A stretch of DNA of 64,000 nucleotides from Herbaspirillum rubrisubalbicans (GCF_003719195.1 NZ_CP024996.1:248001-312000); one strand, 5' to 3'; shown: positions 50,430 through 59,813, numbered from the stretch's first letter. Translations and numbers: made by a program. Notes: generated by a model not told the origin, from the sequence alone.

Positions 50430-51677
50430 TTATTCGGTGGGCTTGCCCTTGGCCGGCTTGGGGTAGACCTTGAGCACGTCGATCGGCTGGGCGTAGGAAG
50501 AACTCCAGGTCTGTTCATGCAGGGCTGCCACGCGCTGGGCCATGGTAGCGTCGTGCAGCACCACTTCCAGGTTGCGCGAGTTATCCAGGTAACCACCGGA
50601 CCAGTTGCTGGTGCCGATCCAGGCGACCTGGCCATCGATGCTCATGGCCTTGGTGTGGATCACCCGGGCAAAGGGAATGAAGCCGGTGGAGGCCTGCGGC
50701 AGGGTGACGATGCGGATTTCCACGTTGGGCAGCACGGCCAGGCTTTGCAGGTAGTGGATGGCGGGCGCCTCGGTGTTCCAGTTCGACACCATCAGCTTGA
50801 TCTTGACGCCGCGTGCGGCGGCCGCGCGCAGGGCATCATCGATCACGGCGTAGTAGGGGCGGGTATGGTGGGGGCCGTAGGATAGTGGCGCATAGTCCAG
50901 CAACTGCACCCGTACCTCGTGCTGGGCCTGGCCGATCAGGCGCACCAGTTCGCTTTGCGAGTCGCCCACGCCCGGCGGGTTGTAGGCATTGGGGCTGGCC
51001 ACCAGGTAGTTGCCACGCGCCACATCGGCCGGCACCACGCTGTGATTGAGCACGGTTGGTGGTTGGCCGGCGGCAATGGCGGCCTGCGCCGCCCAGTCGA
51101 TTTCGAAGATAGCCTGCACCTGCGCTGCCACGGTGGCGTCGGTGATCTTCAGGCCGGTTTCGTGGATGTGCGAGAACGAGCGCCAGTCGAAGTTCTGGCT
51201 GCCCACGTAGGCGGTCTTGCCATCGACCACGAAATACTTGGCGTGGATGATGCCGTTGCCGGTCATGCGGGAATAGTCGAGCTGGCGGAATTCCAGGTTG
51301 GGAATGCGCTTGAGCTTCTCGATGGTGGCCGGTACCGAGGCGAATTCACCCTTCTTTTCCATCAAGAAGCGGATCTTCACGCCGCGCCGTCCGGCTGCCT
51401 CCAGATGCGCCATGATGTCGTCCAGCGCCTCGCCATCCTGGCCGGCTACGTAGAACTGGCCGAACACGATCTCGTGCCAGGCGCTGTCGAACATTTCCTT
51501 CCACACCAGCGCCGCATCGCGCAGGTCGGGGGTGGCCAGCGTGGTTTCACGTGGGACCGTGTGGACCAGCTCGAATCCCGGAATGGCGAATTGGGCATGG
51601 GCGTTGACTTGCAGGCAGAGCGCCAGGCCCAGGGAGGCGGCCAGGCGCACCAGAATGCGGCGCGGGGGATTCATCAT
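50430..51677 (-). CDS. Secreted phospholipase D-like protein with two HKD motifs
   Basis: A 415-residue PLD-superfamily protein with a Sec signal peptide (residues 1-28, ending NAHAQ). It carries two catalytic HKD motifs: HAKYFVVDGKTAYVGSQNF and HTKAMSIDGQVAWIGTSNW. Such proteins hydrolyse or transfer phosphodiester head groups, so it probably acts in the periplasm on phospholipid or another phosphodiester. It is the last gene of the ExbD-TonB-receptor-ExbB operon, 12 bp after exbB, which suggests it processes the substrate imported by that receptor. Substrate is inference. Confidence 0.88.
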   Translation of the reverse strand: MMNPPRRILVRLAASLGLALCLQVNAHAQFAIPGFELVHTVPRETTLATPDLRDAALVWKEMFDSAWHEIVFGQFYVAGQDGEALDDIMAHLEAAGRRGVKIRFLMEKKGEFASVPATIEKLKRIPNLEFRQLDYSRMTGNGIIHAKYFVVDGKTAYVGSQNFDWRSFSHIHETGLKITDATVAAQVQAIFEIDWAAQAAIAAGQPPTVLNHSVVPADVARGNYLVASPNAYNPPGVGDSQSELVRLIGQAQHEVRVQLLDYAPLSYGPHHTRPYYAVIDDALRAAAARGVKIKLMVSNWNTEAPAIHYLQSLAVLPNVEIRIVTLPQASTGFIPFARVIHTKAMSIDGQVAWIGTSNWSGGYLDNSRNLEVVLHDATMAQRVAALHEQTWSSSYAQPIDVLKVYPKPAKGKPTE

Positions 51678-51689
51678 GGCGATGTCAGA

Positions 51690-52343
51690 TCAGGCGACGT
51701 GCAGCTTGTTGTTCGATTGGGAGGTCGGTTGCGGCTGGCCGGGTTGCAGGTTCTGGCGACCCACGCAGGCGCGCAGCATCAATACCTTCAGGTGATCATT
51801 GATGCGTTCGATGCGTTCCTGGAACAGGTTGAAGAAGAACATACCGACCACAGCAATGCCGATGCCCAGTGCGGTGGCATAGAGTGCGGTACCGATGCCC
51901 TGCGACACCTGACCGGGATCGGAAACGCCCTGGACGGCCAGCGCCTTGAAGGTGTCGATGATGCCCAGGATGGTGCCCAGCAGACCCAGCAGCGGGGCGG
52001 CGGTGACAATGGTATCGAGGATCCAGAGGCGCTGTTGCACTTCGCCGCGCTTGGCGATGTAGACCGATTCGCTGAAGTCTTCCAGGTCTTTCTCGGTGTG
52101 CAGGTGATGCTTTTCGGCCAGGATGTCCGACACCAGGGCCAGCGGCAGGCTGGGGCGGGTGGTCAGTTCGGTCGGCAGTTCCTTGAGGTGTTGCACGGCG
52201 TGGGTCATGGCGCGCTCCAGGCCGCTGGCCTGGCGCATGGTGTAGCCAAAGAACAGGCCGCGTTCGACGATGACGAAGATGGCCAGCGCAGCGCAGGCAT
52301 ACATCAGGTAGAAAGCCAGTTCGTGGAGTAAGTTCATGTTCAT
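51690..52343 (-). CDS. exbB: ExbB/TolQ-family proton channel protein
   Basis: A 217-residue MotA/TolQ/ExbB protein with three membrane segments (residues about 8-30, 115-140 and 155-175). The family segment LLGLLGTILGIIDTFKAL and GIGTALYATALGIGIAVVGM are present. GAGAGG precedes ATG 52343. With ExbD it forms the proton-driven motor energising TonB. It lies 62 bp after the receptor gene and 12 bp before the PLD gene. Confidence 0.93.
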   Translation of the reverse strand: MNMNLLHELAFYLMYACAALAIFVIVERGLFFGYTMRQASGLERAMTHAVQHLKELPTELTTRPSLPLALVSDILAEKHHLHTEKDLEDFSESVYIAKRGEVQQRLWILDTIVTAAPLLGLLGTILGIIDTFKALAVQGVSDPGQVSQGIGTALYATALGIGIAVVGMFFFNLFQERIERINDHLKVLMLRACVGRQNLQPGQPQPTSQSNNKLHVA

Positions 52344-52405
52344 GCTTGCCTCTCTTGCAGTGGTGGGGCGGCGCTGGCTGCAGGCCGCCCCGGTTCAGGC
52401 CGCGA

Positions 52406-54838
52406 TCAGAAATCCGCGGTCAGGGTAACGGTGAAGGTGCGCGGGGCACTGACGTAGAGCGAAGGGGCAGAGCCAGCCACGCCATTGACCGCCACGGCGT
52501 TGGTGGTGAACTGGCTGCCGCTGCCGCCGTTGAGGTTGAGGTACTGCTTGTCGAACAGGTTGTAGACGTTCAGACGCACGGTGGGCTTCTTCAACCAGGT
52601 GCTCGACGCGAAGGTCATGCCGGCGCCGGCGTTGAAGACGGTGTAGCCACCCAGTGCATCGTCGTTGACCAGCGTGGTGTAGCGGCGACCGGTGTACTTG
52701 CCCTGGCCGAACACGTACCAGCCATCCTGTTGATACTGCAGCGACAGGCCCGACAGCCAGTTCGGGGTATCCGGGAATTCCTTGCCCGAGGTCGGCAGGA
52801 ATTGCGAGGCACCGTTGCGCAGGTCTTGCTTCATCTTGGACTTGATGTAGGACAGCGAGCCATACATGGACAAGTTGCGGGTGAAGGCATAACCGGTTTC
52901 CAGTTCCATACCGTGCGAGGTGGAGTCGCCTACGTTGTAGTCGGTCTTGTTGTTGGTGTCCGGGTTGTAGGCGCTGGCGATACGGTTGTGGTAGTCGATG
53001 TAGAACAGCGAGCCCGACGCCATCCACTTGTCGGTGTTGTAGCGATAGCCGAGGTCATAGTTCCAGGAGGTTTCCTTGTCCACCGGCACGTCGCGCTGGG
53101 TGGCGCCGACCAGCTGGCCATTGACGATGGTACCGCCCGAGAGCAGGCCGAAGTAGGAGAAGTTGCCCGGTGCCTTGAAGTTCTTGGCGGCATTGAAGAA
53201 CACCGACTGCTTTTCGTCCAGCTGGAAGCGCACACCGACGCTGGGCAGGAAGTCGGCGTAGTTCTTCTTGACCTTGTAGAAGGCGGCGCTGGAATAGCTG
53301 TTGGTGCCGCTGGTCGAACCGGTGCTCGGGTAGTTGGTGAAGTCGCGGTCAATCGAGGAATAGCGACCACCCACTTGCACGTTGAGCTTGTCGTTCATCA
53401 TGCTGATGCTGTCTTGCAGGAAGATCGACTGGGCCGTGCTGACGGTCATGGTGTCGCGATACTGCAGGAAGGAGCCATCGGCATTGCGCAGCCACAGATC
53501 GGAATTGTCCTGCCACAGGTTGGCGATGTTGCCGTTGTTGTCCACACGGCTGAACGGACCGGTCTGCTGGTGACGCGCGCGTTCGACCCAGTAGCCTGCC
53601 AGGATGCGGTGGTTGTCCAGTTGCTGGTTGAACTTGAAGGTGATACCCGGACGGTAGGTGCGGGTGCGGCTGCCTTCGTAGGCGTAGACGGTGTCCAGAC
53701 GGTCGCCGTCGCCATTGACGTCGGCCGCGCCGCCGCCCAGTTGGCTGGCGCCGGCGACACCACCTTCACGCACGGTCTGCAACTGGTTGCCGCCGGTGCC
53801 GAAGCCATACCAGAAGTAGGGATCGACATCGATGCTGGAGGTCGGGCTCAACTGGAAGTGGGCATTGATGGTGCCCAGCCAGTTTTCGAAGGGGTTCAGG
53901 TTATAGGCGTAGTAGGCGTTGTTGGCGATGTTGTTCGCAACATTGGGACCATAGGTGGTGTCGTTCTGGGCCAAGCCGGCTACCGCCGGCTGGTGTTGCG
54001 GCACGATGTTGCCGAAGTCGGCATTGGGGCCCAATTGGGCGATCTGGGCCTTGGTCAGCGAACGGTAGTTGTTGTTGAGCTGACGGTTGTAGAGCACGTT
54101 GGCATTGATGAAGCTGCCCTGGCCGAGATCGAAGTTGCTGCCGAAATCGACGTGGTCCTTGATGGCGCCGCCCGGGCCCTTGAACTTGTCGGCGGTGGTC
54201 TTGGAATACGATATGAAGAACTTGAACTTGTCATCGAACAGCTTGCCCGAGTCAAAGCGCACATAGCGCTTCCACAGGCTGTTGGAGCCGAAGGCGTTGG
54301 TCACGCGGATGCGCTGCTTGTCTTCCGGCGAGCAGAAGGTCATACCGATGTTGCCGCCGGTGGCGCCCACGTGCGGGGCTTCGGTATCGGTCGAGCCTTG
54401 CGTGACGAAGACGTTGCACAGATTGTCCGGCTCGGTGTACTCCTGCGGATAGACCGCGAAGTTGCCGGAGTCGTTGACCGGTGCACCGTTGATGGTGAAG
54501 CCCAACTGGTCGCTGTTGAAGCCGCGCACACGGATGTTGCCGCCAAACAGGCCCGTGCCGTCGTTGTCATAGGTATTGACGCCCGGCAGCAGGTTGATCA
54601 TCTGGTAGGGCGTGCCGGTGGGCGACTGCTTTTCGATGTAGTCACGGTTCACCGAGCTGCGCGCCTTGGGCGAATCCTCGGCCTGGATCAGGCCGGTGGC
54701 AGCTGCCGTGCCAGCGCTGGCGCTGCCGCCTTGTACGGTCACGGTGCCGACATCGGTGGTGGTCTGGGCGAAGGCCGGCGCGCCGGCCATGAAGAGCCCG
54801 GATATCAGCAAGGACAGCCGGGTGAGTTTGCATTGCAT
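52406..54838 (-). CDS. TonB-dependent outer-membrane receptor
   Basis: An 810-residue TonB-dependent receptor. A signal peptide ends at PAFA-Q. A TonB-box-like DVGTVTVQGG follows, then a plug domain (YQMINLLPGVNTYDNDGTGL, RVRGFNSDQLGFTINGAPVN) and a 22-strand barrel ending in a terminal Phe (RTFTVTLTADF). Two Cys (NLCNVF and MTFCSPED) lie in the plug/barrel junction and could pair. The dedicated TonB, ExbB and ExbD genes in the same operon, and a secreted PLD, make a phosphodiester-containing nutrient plausible, but the ligand is unknown. Confidence 0.94.
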   Translation of the reverse strand: MQCKLTRLSLLISGLFMAGAPAFAQTTTDVGTVTVQGGSASAGTAAATGLIQAEDSPKARSSVNRDYIEKQSPTGTPYQMINLLPGVNTYDNDGTGLFGGNIRVRGFNSDQLGFTINGAPVNDSGNFAVYPQEYTEPDNLCNVFVTQGSTDTEAPHVGATGGNIGMTFCSPEDKQRIRVTNAFGSNSLWKRYVRFDSGKLFDDKFKFFISYSKTTADKFKGPGGAIKDHVDFGSNFDLGQGSFINANVLYNRQLNNNYRSLTKAQIAQLGPNADFGNIVPQHQPAVAGLAQNDTTYGPNVANNIANNAYYAYNLNPFENWLGTINAHFQLSPTSSIDVDPYFWYGFGTGGNQLQTVREGGVAGASQLGGGAADVNGDGDRLDTVYAYEGSRTRTYRPGITFKFNQQLDNHRILAGYWVERARHQQTGPFSRVDNNGNIANLWQDNSDLWLRNADGSFLQYRDTMTVSTAQSIFLQDSISMMNDKLNVQVGGRYSSIDRDFTNYPSTGSTSGTNSYSSAAFYKVKKNYADFLPSVGVRFQLDEKQSVFFNAAKNFKAPGNFSYFGLLSGGTIVNGQLVGATQRDVPVDKETSWNYDLGYRYNTDKWMASGSLFYIDYHNRIASAYNPDTNNKTDYNVGDSTSHGMELETGYAFTRNLSMYGSLSYIKSKMKQDLRNGASQFLPTSGKEFPDTPNWLSGLSLQYQQDGWYVFGQGKYTGRRYTTLVNDDALGGYTVFNAGAGMTFASSTWLKKPTVRLNVYNLFDKQYLNLNGGSGSQFTTNAVAVNGVAGSAPSLYVSAPRTFTVTLTADF

Positions 54839-54892
54839 GTCGTGTTCCCCTGAGAGTTGGTGGACTGCGTGTTGAAATCGATAGCGTGGGCG

Positions 54893-55612
54893 TCAGACTG
54901 GAATGAATTCCAGGTCGGCCGTAAAGCGGTGCGTGGCCTCACCCTTGTAGGCGTCTTCCGGGAAGGGTGCGAAGTTGGCGCGATTGATGGTCTTGCGAGC
55001 GGCATCATCGAGCAGCATGGAATTCGATGAACTGTCGATACCACTGTCGACCACGCTGCCATCGCGCTTCAACACGAACCACACGCGCACCTTGCCTTGC
55101 GGTCGCAGCGTGCTGGCTTCGCGGCCGGTCGGGTAGCGTTTGATGCTGTTGAGGTGCGCGCGCAACTGGCCCACATAGGTCTGTTCTACGTGCGCCGTGT
55201 TGGAGGGCGGCGGGGCCGGCGGCGTGGTGGGCGCGGCCTGCACCGGTGGCGTGGCCGGAGCGCTGGCCTGCGGCTTGGCAGCCGGCAGGATGGGGGCCTC
55301 GGTCGACGGCGTGGTCGGTTCCACCGGGGCCGGAGCTTGCTTGACCGGCGCGGGTTTGGCGACCGGCTTGGGCGCTTCCTGTTTCTTGGGTGGTTCCACC
55401 GGCTTGGGCGGCGGCTCGATCTGCGGCTTGGGTTGCGGCGGCGGTGGAGGCGGCAATTCCATCAGCGCGATCTGTACCGGTTGCGGATCTTCCTTGCGCT
55501 TCAATTCGGTGGCCTTCTGTACGCCGGCCAAGATCAGCACCGCCAGCACCACCAGTGAAGGCAGCGTGGCCAGCTGCTCGCGGAAGCGGAAAAAGAGAGG
55601 GACGTTCATCAT
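54893..55612 (-). CDS. tonB: TonB energy-transducing protein
   Basis: A 239-residue TonB. One N-terminal membrane segment (residues about 12-30), a long Pro/Lys/Glu-rich periplasmic spacer (residues about 40-140, ELPPPPPPQPKPQIEPPPKP) and a C-terminal TonB domain (YPTGREASTLRPQGKVRVWF then VVDSGIDSSSN). The ATG shares one base with the exbD stop (TGATG); a GTG one codon earlier and a second ATG one codon later are alternatives. It transmits the ExbBD proton motor to the receptor encoded 54 bp downstream. Confidence 0.94.
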   Translation of the reverse strand: MMNVPLFFRFREQLATLPSLVVLAVLILAGVQKATELKRKEDPQPVQIALMELPPPPPPQPKPQIEPPPKPVEPPKKQEAPKPVAKPAPVKQAPAPVEPTTPSTEAPILPAAKPQASAPATPPVQAAPTTPPAPPPSNTAHVEQTYVGQLRAHLNSIKRYPTGREASTLRPQGKVRVWFVLKRDGSVVDSGIDSSSNSMLLDDAARKTINRANFAPFPEDAYKGEATHRFTADLEFIPV

Positions 55613-56019
55613 CACTGCTTGCGGGTAGCGATCGAGATGGAATCGAAACCGCCCTTCTTGAGCGTATCCATGACATCAACCAGGCGTTGCACCTCCACGC
55701 CGCGGTCGCTATTGATGATGAGATTGAGTTTCTCGCCTTCCTTGCGCAGCTTGTCCAGGTGTGCGGTGAGGCCATCCAGGTTGGTGTTCTCGCCGTCGAC
55801 CTGGATCACGTCATCCTTGGCGATGGTGATGATGGCCTTGGTCTGGGGTTTGAGATCCTGGGCCGTGGACGAACTGGGCAGCTGGGTCTTCAGGCCCAGT
55901 GCCGGGATCACGTTCAGGCTGATCAACACGAAAAACACCAGCAAGAACATCATCACGTCGATCATCGGAATGATCTCGACGCGGGCCTTCCGTTTTTTGG
56001 GTTCGTCCCAACTGCGCAT
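55612..56019 (-). CDS. exbD: ExbD-family biopolymer transport protein
   Basis: A 135-residue ExbD/TolR protein with one membrane segment carrying the essential Asp21 (IPMIDVMMFLLVFFVLISL) and a periplasmic domain. It is the first gene of the operon and is translationally coupled to tonB. The short basic cytoplasmic N-terminus (EPKKRKARVEI) is typical. Confidence 0.94.
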   Translation of the reverse strand: MRSWDEPKKRKARVEIIPMIDVMMFLLVFFVLISLNVIPALGLKTQLPSSSTAQDLKPQTKAIITIAKDDVIQVDGENTNLDGLTAHLDKLRKEGEKLNLIINSDRGVEVQRLVDVMDTLKKGGFDSISIATRKQ

Positions 56020-56055
56020 ACCACACTCCTCGAAGCTTCGTTATACGATCTGTAG

Positions 56056-56074
56056 CGCTATAGTTTTTATAGCG
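56056..56074. promoter_or_regulatory. Palindrome upstream of exbD operon
   Basis: CGCTATAGTTTTTATAGCG has perfect 7-base arms around a 5-base centre, and overlaps a second palindrome TAGCGCTA (56053-56060). It lies about 40 bp before exbD and may be an operator or overlap the promoter. No match to a Pho box or Fur box was seen. Confidence 0.45.
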
Positions 56075-56128
56075 ATGCGCAGCGTAGCGAGGAAATATGT
56101 CGTGCGTATTACACCATGCGGGTTGCAG

Positions 56129-56740
56129 TTAAGAACGTTCGCGCGGCAGTGGTAGTCGGGGCAGTAATGCGAGCAACAGCTTGCACAGATAGACCACCAT
56201 CAACGAGCCCAGCAGGTCGCCGATGGACATGACGATCAGGCCGCTCCAGAAATCCGGGTAGACCCCGCGCATGACGAACCAGATCAGCTGGAACAGGGGA
56301 TTGGAAAGCGCATAGAGCAGGATGCAGGCCATCAGCCGAGTGGTGGTGAGATTACCGAGGTTGCGTCCCAGGTCCATGCCCGAGAGCGTGAGCCGGTAGG
56401 CCAGGTAGGGTGCACCGGCCGAGATCAGGCAGTAACCTGCGGCGGCTACCAGATCCTGTGGGAATAGCTGGTAGGTGGCGGCCGTAGCCAGCGAGCCGAT
56501 CAGCAGACCCACGCAGCCGGCTTCGGCAAAGAGCAAGGTACAGATCAGGCGCACCCCGGCCGGCAGGTAGATCCAGGCGATGCCCTCGGTGAACTGGGTG
56601 CGCCGGAACAGCCATTCATTGATGGTATAGAACAAGAAATAGCACAGTGCCGTGCCGGCGATGGCGGCCAGGTGGATGCGCAGGGAGGAACGCGAAGCGG
56701 GTGAGGCGTGCATGGCGGGGGCGGCTGGGGGCAGAGACAT
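56129..56740 (-). CDS. Polytopic membrane protein, MASE1-like
   Basis: A 203-residue integral membrane protein with about five or six segments (IAGTALCYFLFYTINEWLF, GIAWIYLPAGVRLICTLLFA, CVGLLIGSLATAATYQLF, LMACILLYALSNPLFQLIWF, GLIVMSIGDLLGSLMVVYLC). The GIAWIYLPAGVRL and FWSGLIVMSIGDLLG segments resemble MASE1 sensor modules, but no output domain is attached. It may partner a separate signalling protein. Function unknown. Confidence 0.75.
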   Translation of the reverse strand: MSLPPAAPAMHASPASRSSLRIHLAAIAGTALCYFLFYTINEWLFRRTQFTEGIAWIYLPAGVRLICTLLFAEAGCVGLLIGSLATAATYQLFPQDLVAAAGYCLISAGAPYLAYRLTLSGMDLGRNLGNLTTTRLMACILLYALSNPLFQLIWFVMRGVYPDFWSGLIVMSIGDLLGSLMVVYLCKLLLALLPRLPLPRERS

Positions 56741-56998
56741 GCGGAACGGCGCGTATGTTACCTATTTCGCTGGCCGGGTGCACCTCAACAATTTTCATCA
56801 ATGTGGCGTGCCAGCCTCGCCAATCGGGACGTAAAACTATCCTTTGCATCGAATTACAGTTCTTGCAGGCTTGGATATTGCACGTTTGGCCGGGCCCGGC
56901 GTATGATTCGCTATCAATTCTGGAACAATACTGGAACCAAGAAAGTACGCTGCAATCAATATCCAGGCTTGAATAACGACAACCAACTCCAGCGTCAT

Positions 56999-57355
56999 AT
57001 GGGTAAAAACAAGAGGCCGGCAGATATCTACCTGCGTTTTCTGCAACTGGCCGAAGCACTAAGGGGATTGCCTGCACTACCCACCCTGGATCCGCTCGAA
57101 GATCGGATCCTGGCTTTCATCGCCCGCGCCGGCCAGGAGCAGCAGCGGTTGTCGGTGCGCGACCTGATGGCGCAGAGCGAATTCGGCTCGCCGGCCATGC
57201 TTCATGCAAGGATCAAGTCGATGCGCGAAAAGGGCTGGATTGTCCTGGCCGATACCGAAGATCCGCGTCGCAAGCAGGTCGAGCTGAGCCAGGCCGCCTG
57301 GCTGCATTTCGACAAACTCTCCAAGTGCCTGGTGCAGGCCACGCGCGACAAATAA
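56999..57355 (+). CDS. MarR-like winged-helix regulator
   Basis: A 118-residue protein with a winged helix: LEDRILAFIARAGQEQQRLS, VRDLMAQSEFGSPAMLHARI, then a wing in GWIVLADTEDPRRKQVELSQ. The DPRRKQVELS wing is typical of MarR-type regulators. The start is uncertain: ATG 56999 (MGKNKRPADIYL) is preferred to upstream ATGs. It is divergent from the MASE1-like gene and might regulate it. Ligand unknown. Confidence 0.75.
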   Translation: MGKNKRPADIYLRFLQLAEALRGLPALPTLDPLEDRILAFIARAGQEQQRLSVRDLMAQSEFGSPAMLHARIKSMREKGWIVLADTEDPRRKQVELSQAAWLHFDKLSKCLVQATRDK

Positions 57356-57657
57356 GCTTCGTCCAACCGATTGGAGCGGCAGATTTTACTCATTCCTGCT
57401 TTGGTCAACGCCTGGAAACACCCGGCCGCTACTTGCCTGCCGCTGGGCAGTCCTTGACTTCCTGTTGATCCCTCTTCCGCCCGCAAGGCGCTGCGACGGT
57501 CGCCGATTCGCTCGGTGTCTTTTGTCGCCCTTGTGTTATCGACTGAACAATCATTCCGGGGCGGCATGTTGCTTGCTTCAAACGCTCTCCAAGTCCCGTG
57601 CAGACAAGCCCGGTGCTTTTCTATATGATTGCCGGCCCCAAAAAGAAGGAGTGATCG
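57356..57657. other. 302-bp intergenic region before Hsp70-like gene
   Basis: No credible gene. A possible promoter -10 (TATATGAT near 57622) lies shortly before the yegD start. Nothing else stands out. Confidence 0.4.
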
Positions 57658-58914
57658 ATGGCGAACGCGTGCGGTGTGGATTTCGGTACCTCCAATTCCA
57701 CGGTCGGCTGGCAGCGCCCGCAGGCCGGTGATTCCCTGCTGCTGCCGCTGGAAGACGGGCGCGCTACGCTGCCATCGGTGGTGTTCTTCAATGCCGATGA
57801 AAACAGTTTCAGCTATGGCCGTGCCGGGCTGGGTGAATACCTGGCCGGCTATGAGGGCCGTTTGATGCGCTCATTGAAGAGTCTGCTGGGGTCGGGCGCC
57901 ATTGATGGTCAGACCGAGGTCGGCGGCCGGGCGCTGCCCTATCGCGGTCTGCTGTCGCAATTCATCGGCGAACTCAAGCAGCGTGCCGAGCGCGCCGCCG
58001 GCACCGCCTTTTCCCAGGTGGTACTGGGCCGCCCGGTGCATTTCGTCGATGATGATGCAGCTGCTGACCAACTGGCCCAAGATACGCTGGAACAGATCGC
58101 ACGCGATGTCGGTTTCAAGGACATCGCCTTCCAGTTCGAACCGATTGCTGCCGCTTTCGACTACGAGTCGCGCATCGATAGGGAAGAGCTGGTCTTGATC
58201 GTCGACATCGGCGGCGGTACCTCCGACTTTTCGCTGGTGCGCCTGTCGCCGCAACGGGCATCGCGCAGCGAGCGGCGCGACGATATCCTGGCCAATGGAG
58301 GCGTGCACATCGGCGGTACCGACTTCGACAAGTATTTCAGCCTGGCCTGCGTGATGCCGCTGCTGGGCTTGGGCGGGCGCCTTCTGGGCAATGCCGAGAT
58401 CCCCTCCAGCTATTACTTCAACCTGGCCACCTGGCACACCATCAACCAGCTCTACACTCGCAAGGCCTGGCAGCAATTGCAGGACGTCGCGCGTGAAGTG
58501 GCCGACCGCGAACGCTTTGCCCGACTGCTGGACGTGGTCGAGCAGCGCTGCGGCCATTGGCTGGCGCTGCAGGTGGAGGCCGGCAAGATTGCTCTGTCCT
58601 CGGCCGACCAGACCCTGCTGGATCTGGAACGCCTGCGCAAGCCCGAGCAGTTGCAATTGCAGCGCAGCGACTTCGACGCCGCCGTCGACCACCTGGTGCA
58701 ATCGGTGGAGCAGACTGTACTGGCGCTGTTGCAGCAGGCCGGTTTGCGCGCCGATGACATCGATAGCGTCTTCTTCACTGGTGGCTCCAGCGGCGTGCGC
58801 CTGTTGCGCGAACGCATCGGCGCGCTGGCGCCCAAGGCCAGGCATGTGGAAGGCGACCTGTTCGGCAGCATCGGCAGCGGGCTGGCCATCGATGCCGTGC
58901 GCAAGTTCGCTTAA
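57658..58914 (+). CDS. yegD: Hsp70-family protein YegD
   Basis: A 418-residue actin-fold ATPase of the YegD branch of Hsp70. Nucleotide-binding motifs are GVDFGTSNSTVGW, LIVDIGGGTSDFSL and VFFTGGSSGVRLLRE. There is no C-terminal substrate-binding domain, so it is shorter than DnaK, as expected for YegD. AAGGAG precedes ATG 57658. A perfect palindrome follows the stop. Its client is unknown. Confidence 0.92.
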   Translation: MANACGVDFGTSNSTVGWQRPQAGDSLLLPLEDGRATLPSVVFFNADENSFSYGRAGLGEYLAGYEGRLMRSLKSLLGSGAIDGQTEVGGRALPYRGLLSQFIGELKQRAERAAGTAFSQVVLGRPVHFVDDDAAADQLAQDTLEQIARDVGFKDIAFQFEPIAAAFDYESRIDREELVLIVDIGGGTSDFSLVRLSPQRASRSERRDDILANGGVHIGGTDFDKYFSLACVMPLLGLGGRLLGNAEIPSSYYFNLATWHTINQLYTRKAWQQLQDVAREVADRERFARLLDVVEQRCGHWLALQVEAGKIALSSADQTLLDLERLRKPEQLQLQRSDFDAAVDHLVQSVEQTVLALLQQAGLRADDIDSVFFTGGSSGVRLLRERIGALAPKARHVEGDLFGSIGSGLAIDAVRKFA

Positions 58915-58917
58915 GTT

Positions 58918-58966
58918 TAGGGCCTGTTCACATTTAATCTCGCAGATTAAATGTGAACAGGCCCTA
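58918..58966. terminator. Perfect 22-bp-arm palindrome between convergent genes
   Basis: Two 22-base arms (58918-58939 and 58945-58966; core GGGCCTGTTCACATTTAAT) are perfect inverted copies around TCGCA. They sit between the convergent yegD and aldo/keto reductase genes and begin four bases after the yegD stop. A bidirectional terminator is likely; the regular structure also resembles a small repeat element. Confidence 0.75.
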
Positions 58967-58970
58967 GAGT

Positions 58971-59813
58971 TCAGAGCATCGCCAGCGGCTGCTTGCGCCT
59001 TGGCGGCGGGAAGGCCGCATCCAGTTCCTTCAGGTCGGCCGCCGTCAGTTGCAGATCGAGGCAGGCACGGTTGGCCTGGACGTGGGCTGTGTCGGCCGCC
59101 TTGGGAATGGCGATCACGCCGGGCCGGCGCAAGACCCAGGCCAGCGCCACCTGTGCGGGTGTCACCCCGTGGCGTTGCGCCACTGTACCCAGGGTAGCGT
59201 TCTTGAGGATGCGTCCCTGCTCAATGGGCGAGTAGGCCATGATGGCTACGCCCTGTTCCAGCGCCTGCGGCAGCAGGTCGTATTCGATGCCCCGGCGTGA
59301 CAGGTTGTAGAGCACCTGATTGCACAGGTAGTGGCTGCCTTGCGGTTCCTGCAGCAATTCGTCAATGTCATCGCTATCAAGATTGCTCACGCCCCAGCCG
59401 CCGATCTTGCCCTGCGCGACCAATTTCTCCATGCCCTCGACGGTGGCCGCCAGTGGATGCGGGCCGCGCCAATGCAGTAGGTAGAGCTCGATGTGGTCGG
59501 TACCCAGGCGCTTCAGGCTGGCTTCGCAGGCGGCGATGGTGCCGCGCTGGCTGGCGTTGTGCGGCAAGACCTTGCTGACCAGATAGACCTGTTGGCGGCG
59601 TCCGGCGATGGCCTGGCCGACGATGCGCTCGGCATTGCCATCGGCGTACATCTCGGCGGTATCGATGAGGGTCATGCCGAGGTCGATGCCGGCTTGCAGC
59701 GCGCGCACTTCGGTGGCCGCGGCGGCGCCGGATTCGCCCATGTTCCAGGTGCCTTGGCCGAGGGTCGGGACTTGCGCACCGTTGCGCAGCGTGATCAAGG
59801 GGATCTGCTTCAT
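58971..59813 (-). CDS. Aldo/keto reductase
   Basis: A 280-residue NADPH-dependent aldo/keto reductase with a TIM barrel. The catalytic tetrad is visible: Asp and Tyr in IDTAEMYADG, Lys in VSKVLP and His in YLLHWRG. The cofactor loop is IPKAADTAHVQANR. GGAG precedes ATG 59813; a longer upstream frame is unsupported. Substrate unknown. It converges on yegD across the palindrome. Confidence 0.92.
   Translation of the reverse strand: MKQIPLITLRNGAQVPTLGQGTWNMGESGAAAATEVRALQAGIDLGMTLIDTAEMYADGNAERIVGQAIAGRRQQVYLVSKVLPHNASQRGTIAACEASLKRLGTDHIELYLLHWRGPHPLAATVEGMEKLVAQGKIGGWGVSNLDSDDIDELLQEPQGSHYLCNQVLYNLSRRGIEYDLLPQALEQGVAIMAYSPIEQGRILKNATLGTVAQRHGVTPAQVALAWVLRRPGVIAIPKAADTAHVQANRACLDLQLTAADLKELDAAFPPPRRKQPLAML

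Noticed and set aside
52346..54853. 835-residue open frame on the plus strand
   Set aside because: Antisense to the TonB-dependent receptor, made long by strong codon bias. It is Val/Gly/Ala-rich without motifs.
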